NCBI RefSeq assembly: GCF_022267315.1
Contig: NZ_JAIKLE010000015.1
Coordinates: 1 to 64,000 of the forward strand
Length of the DNA: 64,000 nucleotides
Source of the DNA: Maribellus maritimus
Lineage (GTDB): Bacteria > Bacteroidota > Bacteroidia > Bacteroidales > Prolixibacteraceae
Reading direction: 5' to 3'
Shown: piece by piece, positions 26,538 to 36,100 of the stretch
Position numbering within the stretch: position 1 is the first letter of the stretch
Layout of the letters: each line of letters starts with the position of its first letter
The notes under the pieces: model-generated
Database searches by the model: none
What the model was told of the DNA's origin: nothing
What the model saw: only the letters and a program-made list of their open reading frames with translations
Translations under genes and position numbers: made by a program

Positions 26538-28034
26538 ATGAAAATGAAAAATATTAAATATATCATAACAAGATTCAGTGTTTTACTTCTCTTTTTAATG
26601 CACTGGGGATGTGAAAATTCATTGGTTGAAATGAATGAAAATCCAAACGCTGTTACCAGTATCGATGATAAATTCCTGTTTACCAGCGCTGTAAAATCTA
26701 CCATTGAAGAAAGTCCGGGGTCATTCGATTTAAGGATGGGGTCTCAGTATTCTCACATGTATGTTTCTCCGGGTTTAGGACGTCAGGCCGACAGGTATGA
26801 AGATTATAACGACCCTGTGTACAATGCTACTTTAACGGGCAAGTTTACCGGTCCGATAAAATATATAAATGAAATAATACTGTTAAATGAAGACGAGGAT
26901 GGGAATCCACATAATGAAGTAAAATTAGCTCTGGTTCATATTCTAAGTGTATGTAATTTTGCAAAGCTTACCGACTTATACGGGAGTATTCCATATACCG
27001 AAGGTGGCTGGGGAAGAAAAAATATCCTGTACCCGGCTTACGACTCACAAGAGTTTATTTACAACGACATGTTGGATAAGCTAAAAAGCAGCATCGATGT
27101 ACTAAAATCAGCCAATCCTGAAGATGCTTATCCGGGTTTTGATCCTTTGTATGAAAACGACCTAAGTAAATGGGTGAGATTTGCCAATTCGTTACGGTTA
27201 AGATTGGCGATGAGGGCAAGATTTATCGATCCTACCAAATCAGCTCAGATAATTTCTGAATGTTTATCTAACCCGCTGATTGAAACCAATGAACAGAATG
27301 CCCAACTTCAGCATGATGGAGGAGATGTAGAAGAATTGAACAATCCCTGGTATAATTTATTTGTGGTAAAAGAAAAATGGAAAATGGGAGAACTGTTTGT
27401 CAACTGGTTAAAAATCACAAACGACCCGCGACTCCCCATTTTTGTGGAAGCCAATCAGAATGGAGAATACTACGGAATAAAGAATGGATTAACTGATCTT
27501 GATCACGGAAATGCTTTTAGTCAAAGTATGTACTGTTATCCGGCTGAAGCGCTATATGCGAAAGACAGGCCGTCGTATTTCCTTTGTGCGGACGAGGTGG
27601 CTTTTCTAAAAGCAGAGGCTGCACTGTTTGGCCTTGGAACAGGCGATGCAAATGCATTTTATCAGGAAGGAATTCAAAAGGCTATGGAAAAATGGAATGT
27701 ACCACAAGACCAGATTACAACCTTTCTAACCAACGAAGCTGAAGCAATGTTAACCGGAAGTGATGAAGAAAAGTTTGAGCAAATTTCGACACAGGTTTGG
27801 ATTGCTTTAATTCCAAATTTTGCTGAAATATTCAGCAATATGAGAAGAACGGATTATCCGGTAATTGAACAACGCGGAGAAGATATGGCCCGGGGAGTTA
27901 CCGACGGTTATTTTCCAAAGAGGTTAATTTACGGAACCGATGAGTTAAGCACCAACCCCGAAAATGTTGCAAATGCAATTGCACAACAAGGGCCGAATAA
28001 AATTACTACTGCTCTTTGGTGGGATGTTAAATAA
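26538..28034 (+). CDS. SusD-like lipoprotein (PUL2)
   Basis: This 498-residue protein fits the SusD-like_2/SusD-RagB group. The lipobox is at about residues 22-27 (MHWGCENS). The early sequence MNENPNAVTSIDDKFLFTSA and the stretch LSVCNFAKLTDLYGSIPYTE are typical of this group, which uses GDIPYSEA-like motifs. FLCADEVAFLKAEAALFG forms the TPR-like C-terminal helix. It pairs with the SusC 23 nt upstream and lies 45 nt before the PKD lipoprotein. The class differs from the SusD proteins of PUL1 and PUL3, which points to a different glycan. Confidence 0.92.
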   Translation: MKMKNIKYIITRFSVLLLFLMHWGCENSLVEMNENPNAVTSIDDKFLFTSAVKSTIEESPGSFDLRMGSQYSHMYVSPGLGRQADRYEDYNDPVYNATLTGKFTGPIKYINEIILLNEDEDGNPHNEVKLALVHILSVCNFAKLTDLYGSIPYTEGGWGRKNILYPAYDSQEFIYNDMLDKLKSSIDVLKSANPEDAYPGFDPLYENDLSKWVRFANSLRLRLAMRARFIDPTKSAQIISECLSNPLIETNEQNAQLQHDGGDVEELNNPWYNLFVVKEKWKMGELFVNWLKITNDPRLPIFVEANQNGEYYGIKNGLTDLDHGNAFSQSMYCYPAEALYAKDRPSYFLCADEVAFLKAEAALFGLGTGDANAFYQEGIQKAMEKWNVPQDQITTFLTNEAEAMLTGSDEEKFEQISTQVWIALIPNFAEIFSNMRRTDYPVIEQRGEDMARGVTDGYFPKRLIYGTDELSTNPENVANAIAQQGPNKITTALWWDVK

Positions 28035-28079
28035 CAAGCCCGTTTATACAAAAAAAAATAATTGAAGAAACGAAAAATT

Positions 28080-29018
28080 ATGAAGAATATAATATCAACA
28101 TACAAAATAGTCACTTTTGTATTCTTAATTGGCATTTTGGTATCATGTAAAGAAGAAGTGGAACCTCCCTTATTTGAATTTTACGGAACCTTGAATGAGT
28201 ATGAATTAACTACGAAAGTCAAATCTGCAAATGTGGACACCTACCTTTGGGATTTTGGTGACGGAAATACTTCTACTGAAACGGAACCAATTCACACCTA
28301 CGGAAGTGGCGGAGAATATACCGTAACATTAACGGTAAAGGGTCCGGGTGGCGAAAAAACAAAAGAAAAGTCATTTGAAGTTGCTATCCCAATTGAAGAG
28401 TTACTGGCTGGTGGTCCCGGCAATACTGAAGGAAAAACATGGGTATTAAGCAAAGGATATGTAGTGGGGGCTGATGGTTCTGGTAGTGTTAGCAACGACC
28501 TGAAAATTGAAAATTCATCGGTTGAAGAAGTACTTCGATTTTTTGGGCTAAAAGATGAATACGAAGATGAGTATACTTTTTATCCCGACGGAGCATATAA
28601 AATAGATTCTAAAAATGGCCTTATCCTGGCAGGTATTCTTTTTGGTGCAGCAACAGAAACCATTGCAGTTCCATCAAGTGACCTGAATACAGTTCCACTT
28701 TGCGCATCAACATTTACTCCGCCTGCAAGCGGTACGTGGACATTGGATTATGACGATTATACCGTTGATGTTTTTAATGTTTTTACGGGAGCCCAGGCAC
28801 CGGAACAAGTTACTTTCAATTTTAATGAAAGTGACAACAAAGTGGCACGACTGGTTTTCTCAGAGGGGCATTTTATCGGTTTCCTGGATTTGTCGCCTCT
28901 GTTTATTATTAAAAAAGTAACTGCAAACGAACTTAATATTGCAATAGGTTTAGACGTTGTGGAACAACTTCCGTTTCACACTTCACTGTTTATTCATTTT
29001 ACATTCATACCAAAATAA
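28080..29018 (+). CDS. PKD-domain surface lipoprotein (PUL2)
   Basis: This is a lipoprotein of about 312 residues with a lipobox (GILVSCKEE) near residue 23 and one PKD domain at about residues 38-104 (the conserved YLWDFGDGNTSTETEPIHTY lies here). The C-terminal ~200 residues are a beta-rich domain containing EGKTWVLS and GTWTLDYDDY, as seen in lipoproteins encoded after SusD. The ATG at 28080 is chosen over a TTG six codons earlier because it gives a standard signal peptide. It is probably a surface glycan-binding protein. A terminator follows at 29044. Confidence 0.85.
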   Translation: MKNIISTYKIVTFVFLIGILVSCKEEVEPPLFEFYGTLNEYELTTKVKSANVDTYLWDFGDGNTSTETEPIHTYGSGGEYTVTLTVKGPGGEKTKEKSFEVAIPIEELLAGGPGNTEGKTWVLSKGYVVGADGSGSVSNDLKIENSSVEEVLRFFGLKDEYEDEYTFYPDGAYKIDSKNGLILAGILFGAATETIAVPSSDLNTVPLCASTFTPPASGTWTLDYDDYTVDVFNVFTGAQAPEQVTFNFNESDNKVARLVFSEGHFIGFLDLSPLFIIKKVTANELNIAIGLDVVEQLPFHTSLFIHFTFIPK

Positions 29019-29043
29019 GTATAGGTTTAGGTTAAAAAAGGGA

Positions 29044-29092
29044 GCTCCCATAAAATAATTTTATAATGAAATTAATTGGGAGCAACTTTTTT
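29044..29092 (+). terminator. Rho-independent terminator after PKD lipoprotein gene
   Basis: GCTCCCA (29044-29050) pairs with TGGGAGC (29077-29083), with a T-run at 29087-29092. The loop holds a smaller palindrome. It overlaps the first possible start of the next gene (29066), which argues for the later start at 29132. Confidence 0.8.
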
Positions 29093-29131
29093 ATATTCAG
29101 TCAAGCAAAAAATAAATTTGAATATTATTTT

Positions 29132-29992
29132 ATGAGAATATTTTCATCTGCCATAATGTTCTTTGTTATAATACAATGTGTTGCGCAAAACAAAACAGAT
29201 GTGAGTCTTTATCTGAAAAAAGACAGGAATAACTATCTTACTCTTGTTGAATCAAAATCGGGAAATCTTTTTACTAAACTTGGACACCATGGACCGGCAA
29301 TTGAAAATCAATGGCTGGGATTTCGTTTGTATTTCAATAAAAAAGCAGCAATAGATGTTTATTCGAAAGCTAAACCGGGACTGGAAATCCGGGAGAAAAA
29401 GTGGTATCCCTCCAAAAATGAGCAACGCAATGGTTGGGGAGCTGATTATTACAAAGTTGGAAAAACTGTTGGTTTAGGGGGAGTAAGACTTTGGGATGGC
29501 AAAAAAGTCGTCCCGCTTCATCCGGTTTCCTTACGTTCCGCCAGGGTTGAAAAAGGTGAGGACTCATCTTATATGGAAATGGTATCGGAAGGAGTTCGGT
29601 ATAAAGGGGAGAAAGTTACTATTTTAGTCAGGGTGACTGTTTTTCCCGATAAGCGTGAAGCGACAGTTGAAGCGTCGTCGCAAACCGGTGAATCGGTTCA
29701 ATTTGTTACCGGAATAAACTATTTTAAAAAACTTAAAGTAAAGAAAAGTGATAATTATATTGCAACGTGGGGAATTCATCCGGAAGATGTTGCTGCCGAA
29801 CAAGTTGAAATTGGGGGAGCCATTCTTTTTGACAGCAGCGATTTCGAAAATGAAATTGATGACGGTAATCAATACCTGCTAATTTCTATACCAACAAAAC
29901 AGATGGAAATTAGAATTACATCGGCAAATGCGCGTGAAGCTGAAATGAATTCTTTCGAAAAATTTGAACAATACTTAGATGAACAGAATTAA
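29132..29992 (+). CDS. DUF4861 protein
   Basis: This is a secreted protein of about 286 residues with the signal peptide MRIFSSAIMFFVIIQCVAQ. The body matches the DUF4861 type, with WLGFRLYFNKKAAIDVYSKA, a KWYPSKNEQRNGWGADYYKVG stretch and GLGGVRLWDGKKV, all typical of the family. Such proteins are common in PULs for uronic-acid polysaccharides, next to polysaccharide lyases and GH88/GH105 enzymes; their activity is not settled. The longer reading from ATG 29066 is rejected because it lies within a terminator and would put 22 residues before the signal peptide. Its end overlaps the next gene by 14 nt, suggesting coupled translation. Confidence 0.75.
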   Translation: MRIFSSAIMFFVIIQCVAQNKTDVSLYLKKDRNNYLTLVESKSGNLFTKLGHHGPAIENQWLGFRLYFNKKAAIDVYSKAKPGLEIREKKWYPSKNEQRNGWGADYYKVGKTVGLGGVRLWDGKKVVPLHPVSLRSARVEKGEDSSYMEMVSEGVRYKGEKVTILVRVTVFPDKREATVEASSQTGESVQFVTGINYFKKLKVKKSDNYIATWGIHPEDVAAEQVEIGGAILFDSSDFENEIDDGNQYLLISIPTKQMEIRITSANAREAEMNSFEKFEQYLDEQN

Positions 29993-31925
29993 CATGCCTA
30001 AGAAATTCAAAATCAAACATATATTTTTATTATTGCTTTTGATAGTTTCAATAACCATCGTTGTTGATTTAATCCGCATTTCAAATTATGAGCTCATCCC
30101 CATGAGGCCTGCGGAAAAAATTGATTTACAGCACAATGAAATACAGTATGAATTAGCAAATTGCGCGACCGAAATTAACTGGAATCGACTGGATGGCACA
30201 CTGAAATACGTGAAAGGAGAATACGACTGTTCAGATTTTAGATTGGTCAACCTCATTCGTATTCTTTATGAAGTCGGCAACCAGATTCCGAAAGATTATA
30301 AAAACAAAATTGAAGATGTACTTTTTAATTTCCGATACTGGTGGGACGAGCCCGGCGAAAATTCAATGTGCTACTGGAGTGAGAATCATCAAATCCTGTT
30401 TGCTTCTGCCGAATATCTGATTGGGCAAAAATATCCTGACATTGTTTTCCCAAATAGTGGATTAACAGGAAAACAACACATGGAAAAAGCCAGAAAAAGG
30501 ATACTCGACTGGCTGGAGATGCGCTGGAACTATGGTTTTATTGAATTTTATTCAGGCACTTATTATAAAGAAGATGTTGGTGCACTAATCAATCTCATAG
30601 ATTTTGCAGAAGAAGAAATTTCAATAAAGTGCCGGATGATTATGGATTTGCTTTTTTACGATGTTGCCACACAAAATATAAATACCATGTTTGTTAGTGT
30701 GAGTGGCCGTGCATACAAAAATAATCGGACAGGTGGTCCCGGCTCAACACTGGGAAGATTAACAAATTATTTCTGGGGAGACGGTAAAGAAATAGGTCCG
30801 GGAATGATGTATGGAATGATGACCACACAAAAATATGATTTGCCACCGGTAATCGCAGAGATTGCAAAAGATTCGTCGGATGTAATTATCAGGCAGAGCA
30901 ACGGACTTGATATTTCAGACCTAAAGAAAGAAGGCTATTACGGAACCGACACCAGAAGTATGATGATGCAGTGGGGAATGGAGGCTTTTACCAATCCGGA
31001 AGTTGTGAGAAATTCCATGAAGCACATTCGAAACTGTAGTATGTTTTCCAATGAATTTATAGGAGAGTTTAAAATATTGGATTTAAAAGTAATCGACTGG
31101 TTGCATCTGGAACCTTCATTAATCCGGTTGCTTAATCCTCAGCCCAATGGAGTTGCCATTCAAAAAGGAACTACTTACACCTACAAAACAAAAGATTACT
31201 CGATGTACACCGCGCAGAGTTATCATCCGGGAACTTACGGCGATCAGCAGCATATTTTTGGAATGAACATTAAAAATCATTTTAGCATCTTTCATACTCA
31301 TCCCGCCATCGAAAAAGATGTAGAAAACCAATCGCCAAATTATTGGGTGGGTTACGGACATATTCCGCACGCTATGCAGGATAAAAATGTAAACCTCTCT
31401 ATTTACAATATTCCGGAGAAAAAAGGAATGATGGAAATGGATTTGCTCGATTATACACGAGCTTATTTTCCTTCAGAAAAGTTTGATACGGCTTACATCG
31501 ACCGAAATTATGTGTTTGGCAAAAAAGACGAAACCTACTGTGCATTTATTGGCGCCAATAATTTTGAATTCAGGGATAAGGCAAATGACGATGTCATTCA
31601 AAAAGGAAAACAAACATTTTGGATTACAGAAGCTGGGTCAAAAACCGAAGATGGTTCGTTTGAAGCTTTTGTAAAAAGGATTAAGAACAATAAAGTAAGT
31701 TTTTCTGCGGAAACACTGGAACTAAGTTATCAGTCGAATGGCAAAACCTACCAATTGAAATTTGGAGGAGACTTTATGATTGATGGCAATTTAGTAGATA
31801 AAAACTATAACCGCTATGATTCTCCTTACGCAAAAGCAGAAAAAAAAGACAAAACACTAATTTTTAGTTACAATGGGAAATCATTATTCCTTGATTTTGA
31901 GAACCTAATCAGAATCTACAAATAG
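29979..31925 (+). CDS. Putative polysaccharide lyase-like protein of unrecognised family
   Basis: I cannot assign this 648-residue protein to a named family. It has an N-terminal hydrophobic signal or anchor (about residues 14-32). A helical first half (about 70-350) contains FRYWWDEPGENSMCYWSENHQI, followed by WLEMRWNYGFIEFYSGTYYK; the aromatic and His/Asn/Glu content resembles (alpha/alpha)-toroid lyases and related hydrolases. A beta-rich second half (about 380-645) contains QSYHPGTYGDQQHIFGM and FHTHPAI, whose Tyr and His residues could be catalytic. Its start overlaps the DUF4861 gene, and a GH105 gene follows. A lyase that makes unsaturated uronic ends for GH105 would fit well. This is inference; a PL27-like or other uronate-specific enzyme is possible. 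An alternative start is ATG 29994. Confidence 0.6.
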   Translation: MNRINMPKKFKIKHIFLLLLLIVSITIVVDLIRISNYELIPMRPAEKIDLQHNEIQYELANCATEINWNRLDGTLKYVKGEYDCSDFRLVNLIRILYEVGNQIPKDYKNKIEDVLFNFRYWWDEPGENSMCYWSENHQILFASAEYLIGQKYPDIVFPNSGLTGKQHMEKARKRILDWLEMRWNYGFIEFYSGTYYKEDVGALINLIDFAEEEISIKCRMIMDLLFYDVATQNINTMFVSVSGRAYKNNRTGGPGSTLGRLTNYFWGDGKEIGPGMMYGMMTTQKYDLPPVIAEIAKDSSDVIIRQSNGLDISDLKKEGYYGTDTRSMMMQWGMEAFTNPEVVRNSMKHIRNCSMFSNEFIGEFKILDLKVIDWLHLEPSLIRLLNPQPNGVAIQKGTTYTYKTKDYSMYTAQSYHPGTYGDQQHIFGMNIKNHFSIFHTHPAIEKDVENQSPNYWVGYGHIPHAMQDKNVNLSIYNIPEKKGMMEMDLLDYTRAYFPSEKFDTAYIDRNYVFGKKDETYCAFIGANNFEFRDKANDDVIQKGKQTFWITEAGSKTEDGSFEAFVKRIKNNKVSFSAETLELSYQSNGKTYQLKFGGDFMIDGNLVDKNYNRYDSPYAKAEKKDKTLIFSYNGKSLFLDFENLIRIYK

Positions 31926-32036
31926 AGAATATTATGAAACGAGCATGAATTTTAGCATTCTAAATTACACACAAGGGAATGATTAAATTCATCGGGAGTT
32001 CCATATGATACTTTATAAATAAACAATTTTAATCAT

Positions 32037-33119
32037 ATGAAAAAACAAATTATATCGGGGCTTTTAATTGTCATGGCATTAAGCGTATCAATTAGCCTTA
32101 CCGTAAAAGCTCAAAATAGTAACAATCAAAACATTCAGGTTAAAACAGACCCGGTTGAAATTGGTAAAAGAATAACAGATCATGTGGCAAAAAAGAAATC
32201 GTACCGGTTTTATGCAATGGTTTGTACCTACTATGGTTCACTTATATTTGGCGATGCCACTGACGATAGCGAAATAACCCGGCAGATGGAAAAAGGAATT
32301 GAACCTTACGTAAATGGCAAACGCAATTACCGGAAAGGACATGTTGATTACAATGTGTTTGGAATCTGGCCATTTGAATTATACAGGCAAACAGGAAACG
32401 AAAAATATTTGCAGATTGGAAAAGAGTTGGCTGACCATGAATATAAAAATGTACGTAAAGACGGTTTAACATCCTACTCCCGCTTTTGGGTTGATGACAT
32501 GTACATGGTTGGTTCTTTGCAGGTTCAGGCGTTTAAATCAACCAAAGAGCAAAAATATCTCGACCGTGCTGCTTCATTGTTAAAAATTTACTGCGACAGT
32601 CTTCAACGAGAGAATGGCTTGTTTTACCACCGGAAAGATGCGCCTTTCTTTTGGGGGCGTGGAAATGGCTGGGCTGCCGCTTCTTTAACCGAGGTATTGC
32701 TGGTTTTGCCCAAAACACATGAACATTATCTTCCGCTGTTAAAAGCATATCAAAAAATGATGTCGACACTAAAAAACTATCAGGAAAAAGACGGCATGTG
32801 GCACCAGTTGATCGATTATCCGGAAAGTTATGCAGAAACGTCTAGTTCGGGAATGTTTCTTTATGCCATGGCTTCAGGAATCGATAGCGGCTGGCTCCCT
32901 TTTGATGAGTATAAAGACAATGTTACAAAAGGCTGGGATGCATTGGCTGGTTATGTGAACAAAAAAGGAAAAACAAAAAACGTATGTATTGCCACCAATG
33001 CCAAAAACAGTGAAAAACATTACCTGAAACGTTGGAAATTAACCGGCGATTACCATGGGCAGGCTGCCGTTCTTTGGGCTGCAACTGCTATGGTAAAACT
33101 ATTGGATAATTACAATTAA
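32037..33119 (+). CDS. GH105 unsaturated glycuronyl hydrolase
   Basis: This 360-residue protein has a signal peptide (cleavage near KAQN, residue 26) and a single GH105/GH88-type (alpha/alpha)6 domain filling the rest. Family features are YGSLIFGDAT near residue 64, FWVDDMYMVGSLQVQA with D153/D154 as candidate catalytic Asp, and FFWGRGNGWAAASL. These enzymes hydrate and cleave the unsaturated uronic acid that a polysaccharide lyase leaves at the non-reducing end. It is the last PUL2 gene, 111 nt after the lyase-like gene, and is convergent with the PUL3 regulator. Confidence 0.93.
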   Translation: MKKQIISGLLIVMALSVSISLTVKAQNSNNQNIQVKTDPVEIGKRITDHVAKKKSYRFYAMVCTYYGSLIFGDATDDSEITRQMEKGIEPYVNGKRNYRKGHVDYNVFGIWPFELYRQTGNEKYLQIGKELADHEYKNVRKDGLTSYSRFWVDDMYMVGSLQVQAFKSTKEQKYLDRAASLLKIYCDSLQRENGLFYHRKDAPFFWGRGNGWAAASLTEVLLVLPKTHEHYLPLLKAYQKMMSTLKNYQEKDGMWHQLIDYPESYAETSSSGMFLYAMASGIDSGWLPFDEYKDNVTKGWDALAGYVNKKGKTKNVCIATNAKNSEKHYLKRWKLTGDYHGQAAVLWAATAMVKLLDNYN

Positions 33120-33182
33120 CGATTAAAGATTTATTGAAATAATAGTGATGAGAGTTCAGGGTTTTTGTGAAACTTAAGCCAA

Positions 33183-36100
33183 TCATTGCTCTCGGGAAGT
33201 CATTACAAGCCGGGCAGAATTTTGATATTCGTTGGGATTGACTCCAAATTTTTTGGCAAAAATAGCTCTGAAATATTTTGGTGTATTGAATCCAACGGTA
33301 TAACAAACTTCGCTTACATTCATATCGCTGTTTTTTAACAAATCAGCTGCCCTTTGAAGCCTGAAGTCACGAATAAAATTCCCGGGACTCATTCCAATAA
33401 TACCGTTTAATTTCCGGGTAAGATGCATGCGGCTTAAAGCAACATCTTTACTTAGTTGCTCTACGCTGTAATTACAATCGGCAATATTGGCTTCAATAGA
33501 TTCCACAATCTTTCGCATCAGCAGGTTTTGAGGAGAATCCTGTTCAACATCTTTTGGTTTTGAAAGCAATTCCAATTTTAATTTTTCCCGCATCGTATCC
33601 CGTGTTTTAAAAATACTTTCCATTTGTGCTTTCAAATGTTCTTCCGAAAAAGGTTTTGTAAGGTAAGCGTCGGCTCCGTATTGTAAACCTTCAATTTTGT
33701 ACTGATCTGTTGAGCGAGCTGAAACCAGAACTACAGGAATGTGGTTTGTTTTTACGGATTCTTTAAACATTTTGCATAGCGTTATCCCGTCCATATCCGG
33801 CATCATTATATCACAGATAATAATATCGGGCATGATTTCATTGGCAATTTGAAGGCCGTCTTTCCCGCAATATGCTTTGCTTACCATATATTCATCGCAC
33901 AATATCTCTTCAAAATAAAAGCACATGTCTTTATTGTCGTCAATTACTAAAACGACAGGGAGATTTTCAGTGTTCTCGTCCTGATCCCCCAATTCTATTT
34001 CGATGTTAACATTTTGTATTGGCAAGAACAAGGTGAATTTGGAGCCTTTACCAATATCGCTTTGTACTTTCAGGTTCCCCTCCTGCAACCTGGCCAACTC
34101 AAGAGACAGATTCAGGCCAATACCCGACCCCAAATGTTTTGTGCTGCTAATTCCCTGGTAAAATCTTGTAAAAATATGGTTTTGCTCTTCAACACTTATA
34201 CCGTTGCCGTTATCGCTTACCGAAATGCTTATTAATCGCTTGTCTTTAGTTTCATCTATTGCAACCTCAACATTTATTTCATTTTTAGTATGTTTTAGTG
34301 CATTGGACAGTAAGTTATAGATTATCTTTTCTGTCTTTTCAATATCAAAATCCAACATCAAAGATTTTATTTTCGATTCGAAATGGAAAACAATATCACT
34401 TTTTTCGCTGGCGTCTTTGAAGTTTACATAAATCGACCGGACAAACGAAACAATTTCCCTGTTCTTTTTTTCAACCTTAATGTTTTGTGTTTCAATTTTT
34501 CTGAAGTCAAGTATCTCATTTATCAGCGTAAGTAATTTTTCGGCATTTCGTTTTATTATTTCAATTGATTTTGATGTATCGCCGGCAGAAGATTTTTGTA
34601 TTTTATTTGTCAATCCCAAAATAAGAGACAATGGAGTCCGCAATTCGTGTGAAATGTTGGTATAAAACCGCATACGTGTATTATACATATCCTTTTGCGC
34701 TTCATCTTTTAATTTATTTTTTAAAATAATTTGTTTTTGTTTTTGCGATTTCAGATAGAATAAGAGCAATACATAAATTATACCTGCAAGAACAACGGCA
34801 TAAATTATATATCCCCAGATGGAAGCCCAAAAAGGTGGTGTAATTTCAATGGTAAGCGACAAAGGTTCCTGGTTCCATTTGCCGTTGTATGTCCGCCCTT
34901 TTATCAATAAAGAATAAGAACCCGGTGAAAGATTGGAGTAATTGATGGATGTATTTCCAATGGATGTATTCCACTTGTTGTCAAATCCTTCCAGGGTATA
35001 TTTAAATTGATTTCGTTCAGGTTCAACGTATGAAAACAAACTGACATCGAAAGAAAAAGATTTAATCGAATAGGGCAGGGTAATTTTTTCTTTTTTAAAG
35101 ATAGCTTTATCTAAAATGATACGATTATTATATTCGGTGCCAACATTAACCTCATCATTGTAAACTCTCATTCGGGTAATCGTCAACGGATATTGTTCTT
35201 TTGTTTGTTTTACATTTTCAGGGAAAAAGTAGTTTAGGCCATTGATTCCGCCAAAAAAGAGTTCTCCTTCTTTTGATTGTGCGTGTGCTCCTACCGAAAA
35301 TTCGTTGCTTTGTAAACCATCTAAATAAGTGTAGTTTGTAAAGGATTCGGTTGCTGGATTAAATTTGGACAATCCGTTGTAGCTGCTAATCCACAGTTGA
35401 CCGGATTTATCTTCATACATCCCAAAAACAATGTTGTCAGACAATCCGTTCTTGGTTGTAAAATGTTTAAATGTGCCGGTATTATAATCCGTTAATAGAT
35501 TGATTCCTCTGCCCCAGGTGCCAAACCATAAGCGGCCTTTTGAATCTTCAAACATACACGAAATGTCGTTAAAATTAATGCTTGTAGAATCCCCCGCAAT
35601 ATGAGAAAACATTTTGAGTGATATTTCGCCATCTTTTACAACTACCTCTGCCACTCCTTTTTCCTGGAATCCAATCCAGAGTTTTGCATTTTTGTTTTTG
35701 CGGTATATAAATCTGCATTTATTCGAAATCCCAAATTTGTCGGTTCCGGATAAGCGGGCAGTAATTTTATCGTTTTTTAAAGCAAACAACCCGTTGGGAG
35801 AGCCGTACCAAAGAGTAGAGTCAAAATCCATAAAAAGTGTATTTACATAAGAATTGCTATTTCTTGTGGCAGAAGGTAAATGTTTGAATTGTCCGGTTTC
35901 TTTATTAAACCGGTAAAGTCCGTATGTGCCGCCAATCCATAAAAAATTTTTATCTGTACTTTGCTCAATGTCGTTAATGTAGAAGGTGTTTTTGTTTTTG
36001 TAATAAAACAATTTATTGTTTCTTCTGTCCCATAAATTAAGGACACCCTCTTTGGTTCCAATCCAAACCTTGTCATCGTTTTCTATGTATACCGATTTTA

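Noticed and set aside
29066-29131. Earlier start for the DUF4861 gene
   Set aside because: It lies within the loop and stem of a terminator and would place extra residues before a clear signal peptide at 29132.
31934-31946. 13-mer ATGAAACGAGCAT shared with 43983-43995 in two intergenic gaps
   Set aside because: The match is too short to stand out from chance and the flanks do not align.
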